Assembly (NCBI GenBank): GCA_947290775.1
Contig: CAMYPM010000001.1
Location: forward strand, 186,001-250,000
Direction of reading: 5' to 3'
DNA length: 64,000 nt
Source of the DNA: an uncultured Bacteroidales bacterium
Lineage (GTDB): Bacteria; Bacteroidota; Bacteroidia; Bacteroidales; Porphyromonadaceae
A program made the position numbers and the translations under genes. The notes beneath the pieces are model-generated. The model searched no databases, was not told the origin of the DNA, and saw nothing but the letters and a program-made list of their open reading frames with translations. This document shows, piece by piece, positions 28,272 through 38,600 of the stretch. Every line of letters starts with the position of its first letter. Position 1 is the first letter of the stretch.

Positions 28272-29389
28272 TCCTCTTTTCCCGAGTAATTTAATACCTC
28301 CGTTCGATAGTCGTAAGTTTTCCGCTTCTCTCGATCCTTAAAGATAATTTTGTAGCGCACAAAGCTCTCATCCGGTAGAGAAATTGTTTTAGCAGTGAGC
28401 GTGAGCTGAAGAAACAGTAAGCCCATGACCAGTGCTCTGTCGTACTTATTGCCTATAGTGTAGAGATTAGACATGAGTATGGGCAGAAACATGAACATAT
28501 AGTAGTACAGTCGAGCACCTGCTTGGAAGAAGGGAAGCGAGTTGCAGATAATTGTGCTGAAGAGGAAGCTGTTTAGATAGGGGAGTATATTTGGATCCTT
28601 TCTGTACAGCTCTTTACTTCGGTAAATCAGATAGAGGGAAAGAATGGTATTGAGGAAATATAATATCCCTGAGCCTCCATCCTCTTGTGTGGCCCACATA
28701 TTCTCTAAGTAGTAGGTGTCAAATGGAAGGTAGGGCGTAATGAGAATTAAGAAGGGCTTTAGCAGTAAGGGGATGATGGTCAGCGATAATACAATCATGG
28801 TGCCGATGAAAAGCGGATTAAAACGCACAAAGAGAAAAGGTAGCAGCACGATCATGATTATGGCTGAGCGGTGTACCGCAATGGCAGCCAATAGAATGAG
28901 AAGCGTTGACCAATACTTGCGATTGGCATAGAGCGGAACAGCGAAGAGCACGATAGCTTGCGCCATGCACTGCCGTACGGCATTAAAAGACTCAAAGTAG
29001 AGCTTGAAAGTAAATACAAAGAATGCAAGCGCTATCCATAGGGTATAACTCTGCTTTCGTAGTGCCCACAAGACAAGCGTGATAAATATAATGGCTACAA
29101 TCAGCGTCCAGTGGTAGAAACTTAAGTGAAAGTAGTTCAGTAAGTCATAGAAACGCTGCCAAATCCACTCCAAATGCTTGTAGGAGGGGTAATCTGTTGT
29201 CCGAAAAGCCTCCTCGTAAATAATATAATCTCGTCCTACGTTGTCGCGTAGCGCAGAGAAGAGTATGAGTACAATCCCCAAGAAAGATAGCGGCACCGCT
29301 TCGCCATATTTATTCTGGGCAACAGCTCCTATGGCCAATCCACATAGCACAAAGAAGGTGATATAGAGAATGAGGCTTTCTAAAGGCAT
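28196..29389 (-). CDS. EpsG family polysaccharide polymerase-like membrane protein
   Basis: Integral membrane protein of 397 residues with about 10-12 hydrophobic segments. The motif ESFNAVRQCMAQAIVLFA (near residue 131) and the early GRDYIIYEEAF segment are characteristic of the EpsG family. EpsG is a Wzy-like component thought to polymerise exopolysaccharide or O-antigen repeat units. It ends the minus-strand glycosyltransferase run and its start is 1 bp from the preceding gene's stop. The C-terminal tail of about 45 residues is hydrophilic, and part of it is antisense to the epimerase gene. Confidence 0.85.
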   Translation of the reverse strand: MPLESLILYITFFVLCGLAIGAVAQNKYGEAVPLSFLGIVLILFSALRDNVGRDYIIYEEAFRTTDYPSYKHLEWIWQRFYDLLNYFHLSFYHWTLIVAIIFITLVLWALRKQSYTLWIALAFFVFTFKLYFESFNAVRQCMAQAIVLFAVPLYANRKYWSTLLILLAAIAVHRSAIIMIVLLPFLFVRFNPLFIGTMIVLSLTIIPLLLKPFLILITPYLPFDTYYLENMWATQEDGGSGILYFLNTILSLYLIYRSKELYRKDPNILPYLNSFLFSTIICNSLPFFQAGARLYYYMFMFLPILMSNLYTIGNKYDRALVMGLLFLQLTLTAKTISLPDESFVRYKIIFKDREKRKTYDYRTEVLNYSGKEDQRTALLQCSGNSYSIVRFNASGSV

Positions 29390-29390
29390 A

Positions 29391-30392
29391 TCAGCGAAGG
29401 CGTAATAAATAGTGCTTGAAACGTAGTACCCTATAACCTAATCGCCGCAAGCCGGCATTATAGAGGCGAATACTCATTAGGGAGAAGCGTGCTGCTAAGC
29501 TGCCATCGGCACGTAGGTACGCTTGGAGGGGTGGATGAGTGGCTAACAGCTCCTTATACCTTGAGTAGTTGCTGTAGCTAAGCTCGGTGTGTAGGATGGA
29601 TAGTCCCATAAAGTGCAAAGCTTCTTGTAAGGTGTCTCGCTCCTCCGGTAGTGCTTCTTTATCGAAATACTCTTTTAGATAGCCTTGCTGATGCTGCATA
29701 GAGTGTAGCTTCTTGGGGGTTAAGCGGTAGGTCAATGCATTTTCGTTGGTACGTCGATACATGAGTAGTGGCATATCCAAGTAGGCAATTCGCTGCGCTT
29801 GATAAGCACAAATGGAGGTTACTACTATATCCTCCCACATATCGCAACCCTCAAAGAATCGGGCGTACTGCACAAAGAAATCCTTTCGAAAGCACTTATT
29901 GCAGAGATAGCCCGGTGCCCTCCCCGAAATGATGGCTATTGCAAGTGCTAAAGAGGTAGAAAAGTGCTTTGGCAGAGAGGTACGTGTAGAATGAAGAAAT
30001 AGCTCTTTCCAGCCATAGAGTAGTAGGTCTGCCTGCTCCTGAAGCATCTTCTCCACAATAAGACTAACCGCATTGGGAGTAATGAGGTAATCATCGCTGT
30101 CCAAGAAGAGTAGTAGCTCACCGCCTGCTGCTTGCACACCGCTCTCTCGTGCCATAGCTGACCCTCTATTATGCGGATGCTTAACCATATTCAACTTGTG
30201 CCGCAAGGGATTTTCACTGATGAAAAGCTCCGATACGATCTCTGCACTTCGGTCGGGAGAGGCATCATCTACGACCACTACTTCCAAAGCGGGGTAGTCC
30301 TGATTAAGTACGGAGCGAATACACGCTGCTACATATTGCTCTACGCAATAGAGCGGAATGATGATAGATACGGTAGGCTTATGCGAATACAT
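29391..30392 (-). CDS. Family 2 glycosyltransferase A
   Basis: GT-A glycosyltransferase of 333 residues. Typical elements are VSIIIPLYCVEQYVAACIRS at the start, VVVDDASPDRS, and the DxD motif LDSDDY near residue 106. It is one of three consecutive paralogues of nearly equal length sharing these motifs, with gaps of only a few bases. The C-terminal third (KLHSMQHQQGYLKEYFDK) is less conserved and probably binds the acceptor. Likely role: adding sugars to a capsule, O-antigen or exopolysaccharide unit. Confidence 0.9.
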   Translation of the reverse strand: MYSHKPTVSIIIPLYCVEQYVAACIRSVLNQDYPALEVVVVDDASPDRSAEIVSELFISENPLRHKLNMVKHPHNRGSAMARESGVQAAGGELLLFLDSDDYLITPNAVSLIVEKMLQEQADLLLYGWKELFLHSTRTSLPKHFSTSLALAIAIISGRAPGYLCNKCFRKDFFVQYARFFEGCDMWEDIVVTSICAYQAQRIAYLDMPLLMYRRTNENALTYRLTPKKLHSMQHQQGYLKEYFDKEALPEERDTLQEALHFMGLSILHTELSYSNYSRYKELLATHPPLQAYLRADGSLAARFSLMSIRLYNAGLRRLGYRVLRFKHYLLRLR

Positions 30393-30395
30393 CTC

Positions 30396-31388
30396 TTACA
30401 ATAACGTTTTGGCGCCTTGAATGGTACGCATAAGAGCGAATGCACTCTTGAAGAGTTTGTGTCGATTGAACCAAGCCATGAGCCGATAGGGTACAGCAGA
30501 TGCGCCTCTGAGTAGGGACGCCTCCCTACGGCTAATGGGATAGTGCTGTGTAGCTGCGCAAAAAGCGCGGTAGTCATCTGTTTTATATTGAATCAGCTTG
30601 ACCACAACTGATTGATATTGCAGGGCTTCGTCAATTACTTTGCTGTGGGGATGCTTGTCAAAGAACTGCTTCATGCGCTCCTGTACAACGCAAACGGAGT
30701 GCAAAGCCATCGCACTCGGCATATTGCTCATCGAATCCGGCATGTAACATCTGTAATAATGGTAGTTCCCCTCTATATAGCATATACCGGGATAGAGAAA
30801 CCCGTAAGGGATAACTACATTTTTGTCCTCCCAAAGCGTGATCTCCTTTTCCATAAGTGACGCAAGGGGGAGGAATAGTTCCCTTCGGAAGCATTTGTTC
30901 CACAGATAGCCGGGTAGTGTTCCATCAATCAAGGCAGCAACAGCCTCTTCGCCTTGCCGGTGGTTGGGGTGGCTGAAGCGTTTATTGCGGTGCTTATATC
31001 CACACGTAAAGTCAAAAATGGCCATTGGTTCATGGCTCGCTTCCATGGCTTCTATTACGCTGCGGTAAGCCCTTTTGTCAGTCAGATAATCGTCGCTATC
31101 CATAAAGAAAAGGTATTTACCTCGTGCAGCTCGGATAGCCTCCTGTCGTGCTTTGTAAAGGCCTTTGTTCGAGGGGAGTGAGATCAGTTGTACGGCATGT
31201 CCGTGCGTATTCTCCTCAGCGACCAATTGCGCTACTATATCCATGGAACGATCGGGCGTGCCATCGTTGACCACTACAATTTCCAGCCCGCTGCACTCCT
31301 GTTGAAGCACAGAACGAATGCATTGCGCTACATAAGGCTCAACCTTGTAGACCGGAATACAGACTGAAGCAATAGGGGTATTATCCAT
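30396..31388 (-). CDS. Family 2 glycosyltransferase B
   Basis: 330-residue paralogue of the flanking genes: VCIPVYKVEPYVAQCIRSVL, VVVNDGTPDRS and DxD motif MDSDDYLTDK near residue 97. It starts inside the end of gene C with an 8-bp overlap, and its stop lies 3 bp before gene A. This spacing implies co-translation. The acceptor half differs from A and C, so it probably transfers a different sugar or acts on a different acceptor. Confidence 0.9.
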   Translation of the reverse strand: MDNTPIASVCIPVYKVEPYVAQCIRSVLQQECSGLEIVVVNDGTPDRSMDIVAQLVAEENTHGHAVQLISLPSNKGLYKARQEAIRAARGKYLFFMDSDDYLTDKRAYRSVIEAMEASHEPMAIFDFTCGYKHRNKRFSHPNHRQGEEAVAALIDGTLPGYLWNKCFRRELFLPLASLMEKEITLWEDKNVVIPYGFLYPGICYIEGNYHYYRCYMPDSMSNMPSAMALHSVCVVQERMKQFFDKHPHSKVIDEALQYQSVVVKLIQYKTDDYRAFCAATQHYPISRREASLLRGASAVPYRLMAWFNRHKLFKSAFALMRTIQGAKTLL

Positions 31389-32373
31389 AAATAAGTCGTC
31401 TTGTTAGGCTAATTCCCCACTGAATAGCTTTTCCTAAAGGTGCTGTGAGGGGCCGATTCATCAGACGATATTTGGTTTTGGCAAGGCGGCTCCAGGGCAT
31501 TACAGCAATATAACGATCTACCGATGCCGGAATAGCTTTGCGAATCTTCCCGAAGTCTCTTATCGGCAGAGATCGGTAAGCCTGCATCTTTAGGTTGAGG
31601 AGCGATCTATCGATAGCGTCGCGGAAGGCCTGATCGCCCATTTCATCAAGAAAGTAGTGCGCTAAAGATTGGATAATAGCGTGCATCTCCCGGATATTTT
31701 GCTTTGAGAGGCGATGGGTGTAGGAGCTTGCATTCCCCTGTTCGTAGTGCACCGTACATCCTTTGTAGTAGCCGACTGAGGTGGCATGATAGAGTATTCT
31801 GGGTACGCTATAGTAGTCCTCCCACATATTTCTCCCCTTTTCAAAGCAGGGTATAAAAGGCTTGAAGAGCTGCATAGCGTATAGCTTGTTCCACACATAG
31901 CTCTCTTGTAAGGAACAGAGTATGGAGTGCGCTGCTTCCTTGCCTGAAGCGAGCTGCGGAACCTCCATAAAGATGTCCTTATTGGGGTAGTGTAGGCTGT
32001 AATTCGCTATAACTACATCGTGTGAACCTTCTAATGCTACTTGCATCCAGTCGCTTACTACGTGTGTATTGTCCCACCAATCATCACTATCCAATATGAG
32101 TAGCCACTCGCCCTTTACTGCCTCCATGGCGGTACGCCGTGCAGCGCCCAGACCACTATTGTGCTCGTGTGTGAGTAGGCGAACCGTGTGTCCCTCCTTC
32201 GCTTCGGTATCTATTATGCGTTGGGCTATCTCAACGGAGCGGTCAGGGGAGGCATCGTCCACTAAAATCACCTCCATAGGCGTGTAATCTTGGCTCAGTA
32301 CAGAGTGTAGACAGCGCGCTATGTAGCGCTCAACCTTGTAAATGGGGATAATGACACTAACTAAAGGCTTCAT
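31381..32373 (-). CDS. Family 2 glycosyltransferase C
   Basis: 330-residue paralogue: VSVIIPIYKVERYIARCLHS, VDDASPDRSVEIAQ and DxD motif LDSDDWWDN near residue 96. It is the first glycosyltransferase after the SWIM gene, 20 bp downstream of that stop. The trio A-C appears to derive from tandem duplication followed by divergence of the acceptor domain. Confidence 0.9.
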   Translation of the reverse strand: MKPLVSVIIPIYKVERYIARCLHSVLSQDYTPMEVILVDDASPDRSVEIAQRIIDTEAKEGHTVRLLTHEHNSGLGAARRTAMEAVKGEWLLILDSDDWWDNTHVVSDWMQVALEGSHDVVIANYSLHYPNKDIFMEVPQLASGKEAAHSILCSLQESYVWNKLYAMQLFKPFIPCFEKGRNMWEDYYSVPRILYHATSVGYYKGCTVHYEQGNASSYTHRLSKQNIREMHAIIQSLAHYFLDEMGDQAFRDAIDRSLLNLKMQAYRSLPIRDFGKIRKAIPASVDRYIAVMPWSRLAKTKYRLMNRPLTAPLGKAIQWGISLTRRLIYG

Positions 32374-32393
32374 ACCGGGTAAGGAATAGAGGC

Positions 32394-33767
32394 TTATTGA
32401 TCAGTAGGCTTTGGAGATAATTGCGATAGCCGATCCTGCAGAAGAGTAACGGCTTGTGGGTTCTGCAGAATGCCGGTAAGTGCACTCATGAAGTTACTTA
32501 CTAACAGCTCGGCATCCTCTTCGGGTACATGGTTGGAAGATTCTTCACGCCATGTAAGCGACCGCGTTTGATTGCGTGTGAATACAAACGAATGTGCCAT
32601 TTCTGGTAGATTGTCCCCCATATCCGATAGTGGAAAAGAGCTGCGGAAATCGTTGATAAAACGATAAAAAGGAGCCAATAGGTAGGGAGAAATATGCTGC
32701 GTAATGCTGGAAAATTGCACCGGAGAGAGCTTGCTAAGTGTGGGTAAGTGCATGTATAAATGCTTGATACTAAGTCGCTTGATTAGAATGGACAGTGGGT
32801 TGGCCCACTCCTTAAGTACATCACTATTCTCTACAAAGAGGAAGCTGAGCCGGCCTGCGGGGAGTCGCCGTGTAGCATCAAAATCCTCTTGTGAAAAAAT
32901 GTAGATGCGGTCTTCTGCAGCCAACGGAGAGTGCGCAATTAGACTCTGCCAAGCGCCTAAGGTTTGTACTGAGGAGCTCACAATAACGGCAGGTCCCTCC
33001 TCGTGAGAGACGATGAAGCTCGCCATAGCAATGATCTCTTTGCGGAGGGTGTGTGTGCTTTCGCCTACCATAATGCCGTTACCTTGCAGTAGTAAATCGT
33101 ATAGCTCGCTTTGGATAGCCTCATGACCACAAGTAGCTGCATAGATAGTATCCATTTTCTTTTCAGGAAATGTATCTAACACAACTTGCCGCCAGCGGTT
33201 GGTACTCACGACCTCGTCTACAATCTCATAGACATCTTCGTAACACCGAAATGAATCGCTCAAGCGGAGTCCCTCTGCCGCTATCTTATCCAAATCGGGA
33301 TAGTCGCTTTCGTCCAATAAATTCTCTTCGCCAAAATATCGCTTTCTGAATGACCGAAAAAGGTTCTCTTCGTTCACTCCACAGCTAAAGCGCACCTTAC
33401 GGCCTCCTTTGTAGCTTACGTAAATAGAGCTGTAGGCGGGGCGATATACCAAGCCTCCCCAGGGATAGCCTCCAACTTCATTTTCAAGCATATGCACCAC
33501 GGACTCAATGTGCTTGCAGGTGCCGAGACCCGTTGTCCGAAAGTCCAGGCAGGAACAGTAATTCCAATCACTTTCCACACCTCGAAAAGCTACTTTGTAG
33601 CTGTTGTTGCCGTGTCGTACTAAGTAGTCACCCCAAATGCGACCATTGTCTAAGTGCTCTACCGTAAAGGATTCACGGCGAGCCGCTTCACGACGTAATG
33701 CCACTTGCCACTCTTCGGTGGTCATTCCCTCCGGGCAAACTTTATTTGATAGCTTATAATTACTCAT
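32394..33767 (-). CDS. SWIM zinc-finger protein with degenerate SNF2-like ATPase region
   Basis: 457-residue protein. The SWIM motif YCSCLDFRTTGLGTCKH (CxC-x11-CxH; residues about 70-86) follows the WNYCSC context seen in Bacteroidetes SWIM-SNF2 helicases. Those are usually near 1000 residues. Here residues about 215-370 align by eye with the first SNF2 lobe, but the Walker A site reads VGESTHTLRK without GKT. The DEAH position is roughly FVENSDVLKEW, and the LTGTP motif is replaced by LPTLSKLSPVQ. The second helicase lobe is absent. The frame is intact and sits 20 bp upstream of a glycosyltransferase. It may act as a DNA- or RNA-binding regulator. Function unknown; the SNF2 relation is inference. 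Confidence 0.75.
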   Translation of the reverse strand: MSNYKLSNKVCPEGMTTEEWQVALRREAARRESFTVEHLDNGRIWGDYLVRHGNNSYKVAFRGVESDWNYCSCLDFRTTGLGTCKHIESVVHMLENEVGGYPWGGLVYRPAYSSIYVSYKGGRKVRFSCGVNEENLFRSFRKRYFGEENLLDESDYPDLDKIAAEGLRLSDSFRCYEDVYEIVDEVVSTNRWRQVVLDTFPEKKMDTIYAATCGHEAIQSELYDLLLQGNGIMVGESTHTLRKEIIAMASFIVSHEEGPAVIVSSSVQTLGAWQSLIAHSPLAAEDRIYIFSQEDFDATRRLPAGRLSFLFVENSDVLKEWANPLSILIKRLSIKHLYMHLPTLSKLSPVQFSSITQHISPYLLAPFYRFINDFRSSFPLSDMGDNLPEMAHSFVFTRNQTRSLTWREESSNHVPEEDAELLVSNFMSALTGILQNPQAVTLLQDRLSQLSPKPTDQ

Positions 33768-34031
33768 CGCCTTACTCTCCTCAATTTACCTTATACATCA
33801 TACATATATTCATTTAACTTAGCTTCGGTGGTCCGCATAGCGTAAGTAATACCCCTGTGCCGGTCCTATTCTCTTTGGGATCCAATGGACTACCGGATGT
33901 GCGCTCTGCAAAGATACTGCTTTCTTCGGCTTGTCTGAAGTTTTCCTTTTCTCTCTGTGCCTTATTGCTCCCTTTGTACTTACACTAAGCGCCTATTTAT
34001 CCCCTTTGCAGAGGGGCAATAGGGTTGCGGA

Positions 34032-34124
34032 TAAAACATCTATATTTTTCCATCAAAACATCAGTATCTTTCAAATGAAATATCAGAACCTTTTAAACGA
34101 AACAACAGTATCTTTTTTGTAACC
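34032..34124. repeat. Intergenic array of four 22-23 bp units (array 5)
   Basis: Units AAAACATCTATATTTTTCC, AAAACATCAGTATCTTTC, AAATATCAGAACCTTTTAAA and AAACAACAGTATCTTTTTTG. The array ends 36 bp beyond the hairpin that terminates the SusD gene. A -7-like TATCTTTG for the SWIM gene lies at the complement of 33909-33916, on the other side. Confidence 0.75.
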
Positions 34125-34159
34125 CTACGAGAGGGGACTGACTTGGGTAAAAATAGAAA

Positions 34160-34183
34160 GGGAGGCTTAGCTAAAAGCCTCCC
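34160..34183 (-). terminator. Terminator of the SusC/SusD operon
   Basis: GGGAGGCTT pairs perfectly with AAGCCTCCC around AGCTAA. On the minus strand it is followed by a T-rich tract (TTTCTATTTTT). It lies 44 bp after the SusD-like stop. Confidence 0.85.
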
Positions 34184-34226
34184 CTTCACAGGTACAAAAT
34201 AAAAAGGAAAAACTACTGTATTGCTA

Positions 34227-35663
34227 TTACTTAGGCAGATGATCTTTCCAGTCGGGGTTCTGTTCGGTCATCTGGCCTGCGTTGATCTCAGAGGCCGGAA
34301 TCGGGAATACGAATTCGCTCGGACGATAGTTCTCTACGCCGTTCAAGGTAACAGTCAAATCCATGCGACGTAAGTCGTACCAGCGGTGTCCCTCTTGGAA
34401 GAATTCGCGGATACGCTCATTTGCAATGAAGTCAATGAATTGCTCTTTTGTGGTTAGTTGCGTTTCAGCGAAGGACGCATCACGAGAAGCTGTGTAATTC
34501 AGTGCCTCGTATGCGCCATTTATGTCGTTGAGCTGTGCCTTAGCTTCTGCAGCAATAAGGAATACTTCGCTCTTACGAATAACCGGGATATTGGTAACTA
34601 CCTGAGAAGTACGAGTTCCATCAAACTTCATTGGGTGACCGGAAGCGAAGTCAATCAACCCTGTACGGAAGTCATTTTCACCAAAAAGCTCTTCAGGATC
34701 GAAGTTTATGCCTGCATTATAAGTGCTGTACATGGTGTTCAGCGAGTTAGCGGAAAGATTGTCTATATCGCTCTTAGGTAATGTAAACAGGTCTTCCATA
34801 TCTAACGCGGTACTATGCCAGCGACCGACATAGGCATTGGCGGAGAGAGCTCCGTCGCCTAATGCGGCAATTACTTCATCTGCAGCTGTCTTAGCCCCTT
34901 CATAATCTCTCATATAGAGGAGTACACGAGCTTTTAGTGCTTTGATATTTACCGGATTAAAGGTAGTGGGGGAGAGGTTGCTGTCGAAGTAATCGGCATC
35001 AAACGCTTCTGCCATACCAATCAATTCAAGTATATAGTCATACGTCTCTTTCACCGTGGAGCGATGGAGTGTGGTATTAGGTTCGATAGTCTCGTCCTTT
35101 ACCAGTACCAAGCCAAGGTCGTTGAGGTGATCAGGCGCATAGCACTTAGCAAAGAGGTTACTTAGACAGAAATAGGTGAATGCTTTCAAGGAATAGAATT
35201 GAGGTAGATACGTATTGAGCTCGTATATGTCACCCATTAATTTGTCCTTCTTTGTTCCTTGGGCAGTTTCAAGCTCTTTTGTTTTTGCTGCAATGAGCTC
35301 TTTAGCACCCTTAATACCTCTTGTACAAGCGTCAATTACTACAAATCCACTCGAATAGAGGTCATTTAGTTCCCTTTCGGTATCTGCAAAGGTCCATGTC
35401 TCATAGGACATGAACCACCCATAGTTGGGGCTGGCTGTAGAGATACCCCCACTGATATCACCAATGAGTATGTAGTTACGCCCATAGAAGCGGTAACTGG
35501 CAAACTGATTGAATGCGCCATTCATGATGTTTTTGATGTCCTGCGGGCTGCTGGTCGCATCCTTTACCTCTTTGTTGTGATGCAGGTCTACATCCATCTT
35601 GCAACTCGTGAAAAGGGGAAATGCGAGCGCAAGTAATATTAATGTTTTGAATATCGTTTTCAT
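34227..35663 (-). CDS. RagB/SusD family nutrient-uptake outer-membrane lipoprotein
   Basis: 478-residue lipoprotein. The signal peptide ends at the lipobox LFTSC, with lipidated Cys21. The all-helical TPR-rich SusD fold is supported by the internal segment LKARVLLYMRDYEGAKTAADEV and by the conserved C-terminal block GHRWYDLRRMDLTVTLNG. SusD-like proteins cap the SusC-like porin and capture substrate at the cell surface. It follows the SusC-like gene by 33 bp. In Porphyromonas such pairs (RagAB) import peptides. No sugar-degrading enzymes are adjacent, so peptides are a reasonable but unproven guess. Confidence 0.93.
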   Translation of the reverse strand: MKTIFKTLILLALAFPLFTSCKMDVDLHHNKEVKDATSSPQDIKNIMNGAFNQFASYRFYGRNYILIGDISGGISTASPNYGWFMSYETWTFADTERELNDLYSSGFVVIDACTRGIKGAKELIAAKTKELETAQGTKKDKLMGDIYELNTYLPQFYSLKAFTYFCLSNLFAKCYAPDHLNDLGLVLVKDETIEPNTTLHRSTVKETYDYILELIGMAEAFDADYFDSNLSPTTFNPVNIKALKARVLLYMRDYEGAKTAADEVIAALGDGALSANAYVGRWHSTALDMEDLFTLPKSDIDNLSANSLNTMYSTYNAGINFDPEELFGENDFRTGLIDFASGHPMKFDGTRTSQVVTNIPVIRKSEVFLIAAEAKAQLNDINGAYEALNYTASRDASFAETQLTTKEQFIDFIANERIREFFQEGHRWYDLRRMDLTVTLNGVENYRPSEFVFPIPASEINAGQMTEQNPDWKDHLPK

Positions 35664-35696
35664 AAGATACTTTCCTTTACTAATTAATATTGATGC

Positions 35697-38600
35697 TTAG
35701 AAGCTCAGCACGATACCGCCTGTTACCTTCGTGGGCTGCGGGTAGTTCCACCATTGGAAGCCGTTTGCACCTACACTGGCAGGGTCAAAGCCTCGGTAGT
35801 TCTTGTTCATAAAGGTGTAGAGGTTGTCAGCGGATAGATAGATTCGTGCGCTGCTCAGCCCAACCTTCTTGAGTGCCTTATCGGTAATAGTGTAACCTAC
35901 GACTATGTTCTGAATCTTCAGATAACTTCCGTTCATTAAGAAACGTGTGGAGGCATTAGCCCAACCATAGTTCCTCTCTACTAAGAGAGGCACTTTGGCA
36001 TTGTCGCCCGGTTGTTTCCAGCGATTATCGGCTACCCAATAGCTATAGCTTGAGCCCCAACCTGCTTTGTCACCTACGTGTTCGTCGTATGAGTTGTTAT
36101 CCCCATAGATCTTGCCACCGATAGAATAAGTAAACAGAATAGAGAAGTCAAAACCCTTGTGCTGTAAGTCGGTGCGGAAAGAGCCTTGGAAGTCAGGGCT
36201 CGCCTTGCCTACAATCACTTTAGCGGCCTCATTGTAGTTAAAGGTTGTCTCATCACTTTCTTCGCGATTTTTGTACCACATACCAAAGCCAGTTGCGGGG
36301 TCTACACCTGCCCATTCCTTCATCTTGAAGGTGTAGATGTCGTAGCCCGGTGCAATGTACTGCAGTGTTGACTCAATCGGCTTGTCGGTACTCAGCTTGA
36401 GGATCTTATTCTTGTTGTGAGAGCCTGTGAATGCGAAGCTCAGATGGGTGTCTGCAGTCTTGATGGCATCGAACTTAAGTTCAAATTCGATCCCTTGGTT
36501 TTCCAATTCGCCGATATTCTTATAATAAGCTGATTCCAGATAAGTAGGTAAGCCTACTTCCTTTGCTTGAGGTACAGCAAAGACCATATCCTTTGTCTTA
36601 TGATAGTAATAATCAAAACCAAAGGTAATGAAGTTGAAGAGCTGCATATCCAAACCTAAGTTGAACTTAGCCGTTTGCTCCCACTTCAGGTCAGGTGCTT
36701 CAAATTGAGAGAAGAGGGCACCCGGCTGTCCATCGTACGGGAATCCGTAGTCATAGAGAGCACGAGCTGCATACCAACCCGATCCGACAGCTTGGTTACC
36801 ACTAGTACCATAGCTGGTGCGAATAGTGAAGTCTTGTATATAATCGCGGCTATTAGCCATAAACTGCTCTTCTGCCATACGCCACTTGCCACCAACACTC
36901 CAGAAAGGAGCCCAACGATTCTTCTTGCTAAAGCGACTGGAGGCATCTACACGGAAGCTTGCTGAGAAGAAGTAGCGACCCATATAGTTGTATTCTCCGT
37001 TACTGAAGAATGAGAGTAAGCGAAGTTCATCTCGGTTAGATGAAGCAGCACTGGGTACTGCGGCCATTGAAATATCATTCAGATCGTTTACTGCAAAGTT
37101 ATTGGCTTCCAAGTAGGTGGACTTTGTATAAGTGCGTTGTCCTTCCTGACCAACCAAAATATTCATATGATGCGCATCGTTCCACGATTTGTTCACATTG
37201 AATGTATTGGTAATGGTGCTGTAGAAGTTGGCTAAGAATCCATTGTTCCCCATGCCGTTTACGCTCTGACCATCACTTCCATATAGTGACCAGAAGGTAT
37301 AGTCGTCTAAGATATAAGCGTCCAACCCATAGCGGCTGGTAAATGAAAGCCAATCAGTAATGGTGAACGTAACAAAAGGAGATATTAGGGCACGATATTG
37401 GGTCTGCGTATTCTTATCCCCCTTTTCACTACGAAAGGCTACCGGATTGGCCCCTGACCAAAGAATAGTGGTATTGAAGCTACCATCCTCATTGTACACA
37501 GGGTCAATAGGAATTTCGTTATGAGCGGTAGTAATCGGGTCTGAGAAGTAACCACCTCCGCTACCCATGTTGGTTGTTGTCATGGACAGAGAGGTATTCA
37601 GTCCGTACTTGAAGTAAGAAGTAGGCGCTTGATCTAAATTAGCACGCAGTGAGTAGCGGGTTAAGTCCTTTCCGATCACGATACCTTTATCGGATAGATA
37701 GTCAAATGCAATGAAATAGTGTGGTGAGTACGGGCTTTCGCCTCCTCCGCTTATATCAAGGTTGTAGTTCTGTAAGAAGCCTACGCGAGTTACCTCCTTA
37801 AGCCAATCTGTGCCCGGAGTATTGGGATCTACAGGAGCACCTGTATACCAGGAAATATATTTGTACAAATCTTCTTTATTGTTAGGATCCAATCCTAATC
37901 CTTGACCGGCATTTAGGGCGCTGAATCTGGAGAATAGTTTATCGTACTTGATACCATTCTCAATACTTTCAATCAACATCTCCAGATAAGTGGCTTTATC
38001 CACACGGTGATAAGATCTTGGGAAGTGAGGCATTGTACTGGCACCCCAGCGAGAGCTGAAGTTGAGTTTGAATCCTCCGTGACCGCGCTTTGTAGTAATC
38101 ACAATAACCCCATTGGCGGCACGTGCTCCATAAATAGAGGTAGCTGCAGCATCCTTTAGTACGGAAATAGACTCTATGTCATCGCTACTTAGTGTAGAAA
38201 GAGGACTTATCGCCACACCTTCTTTTGCCGTAAAGCCTTGTGTACCGGATTCAATGGGCACACCATCTATTACGTATAGAGGTTGCGTGCCGGAGTTCAA
38301 TGAATTTCGTCCGCGTACAAAGATAGTAGCAGGAGCACCGGGCTGACCACTGCTGAGAGACAATTGAAGCCCCGGTATATTTCCGTTCAATGCGTTGATC
38401 GGGTTTGCATCAAACTTAGCCTTTACTGTCTCGCTGCCTACTGCACTAGCGGCACCGGTGAAGGCCTTCTTTGATACGGTTTGATAACCGGTTACAATTA
38501 CTTCGTCTAGCACTTGTGTGTCATCAACGAGGGTTATTTTCATTTCCCCCTGCATGATGGCAACTTCCAATTTATGCTTGCCTACATAGCTGACGAGCAA

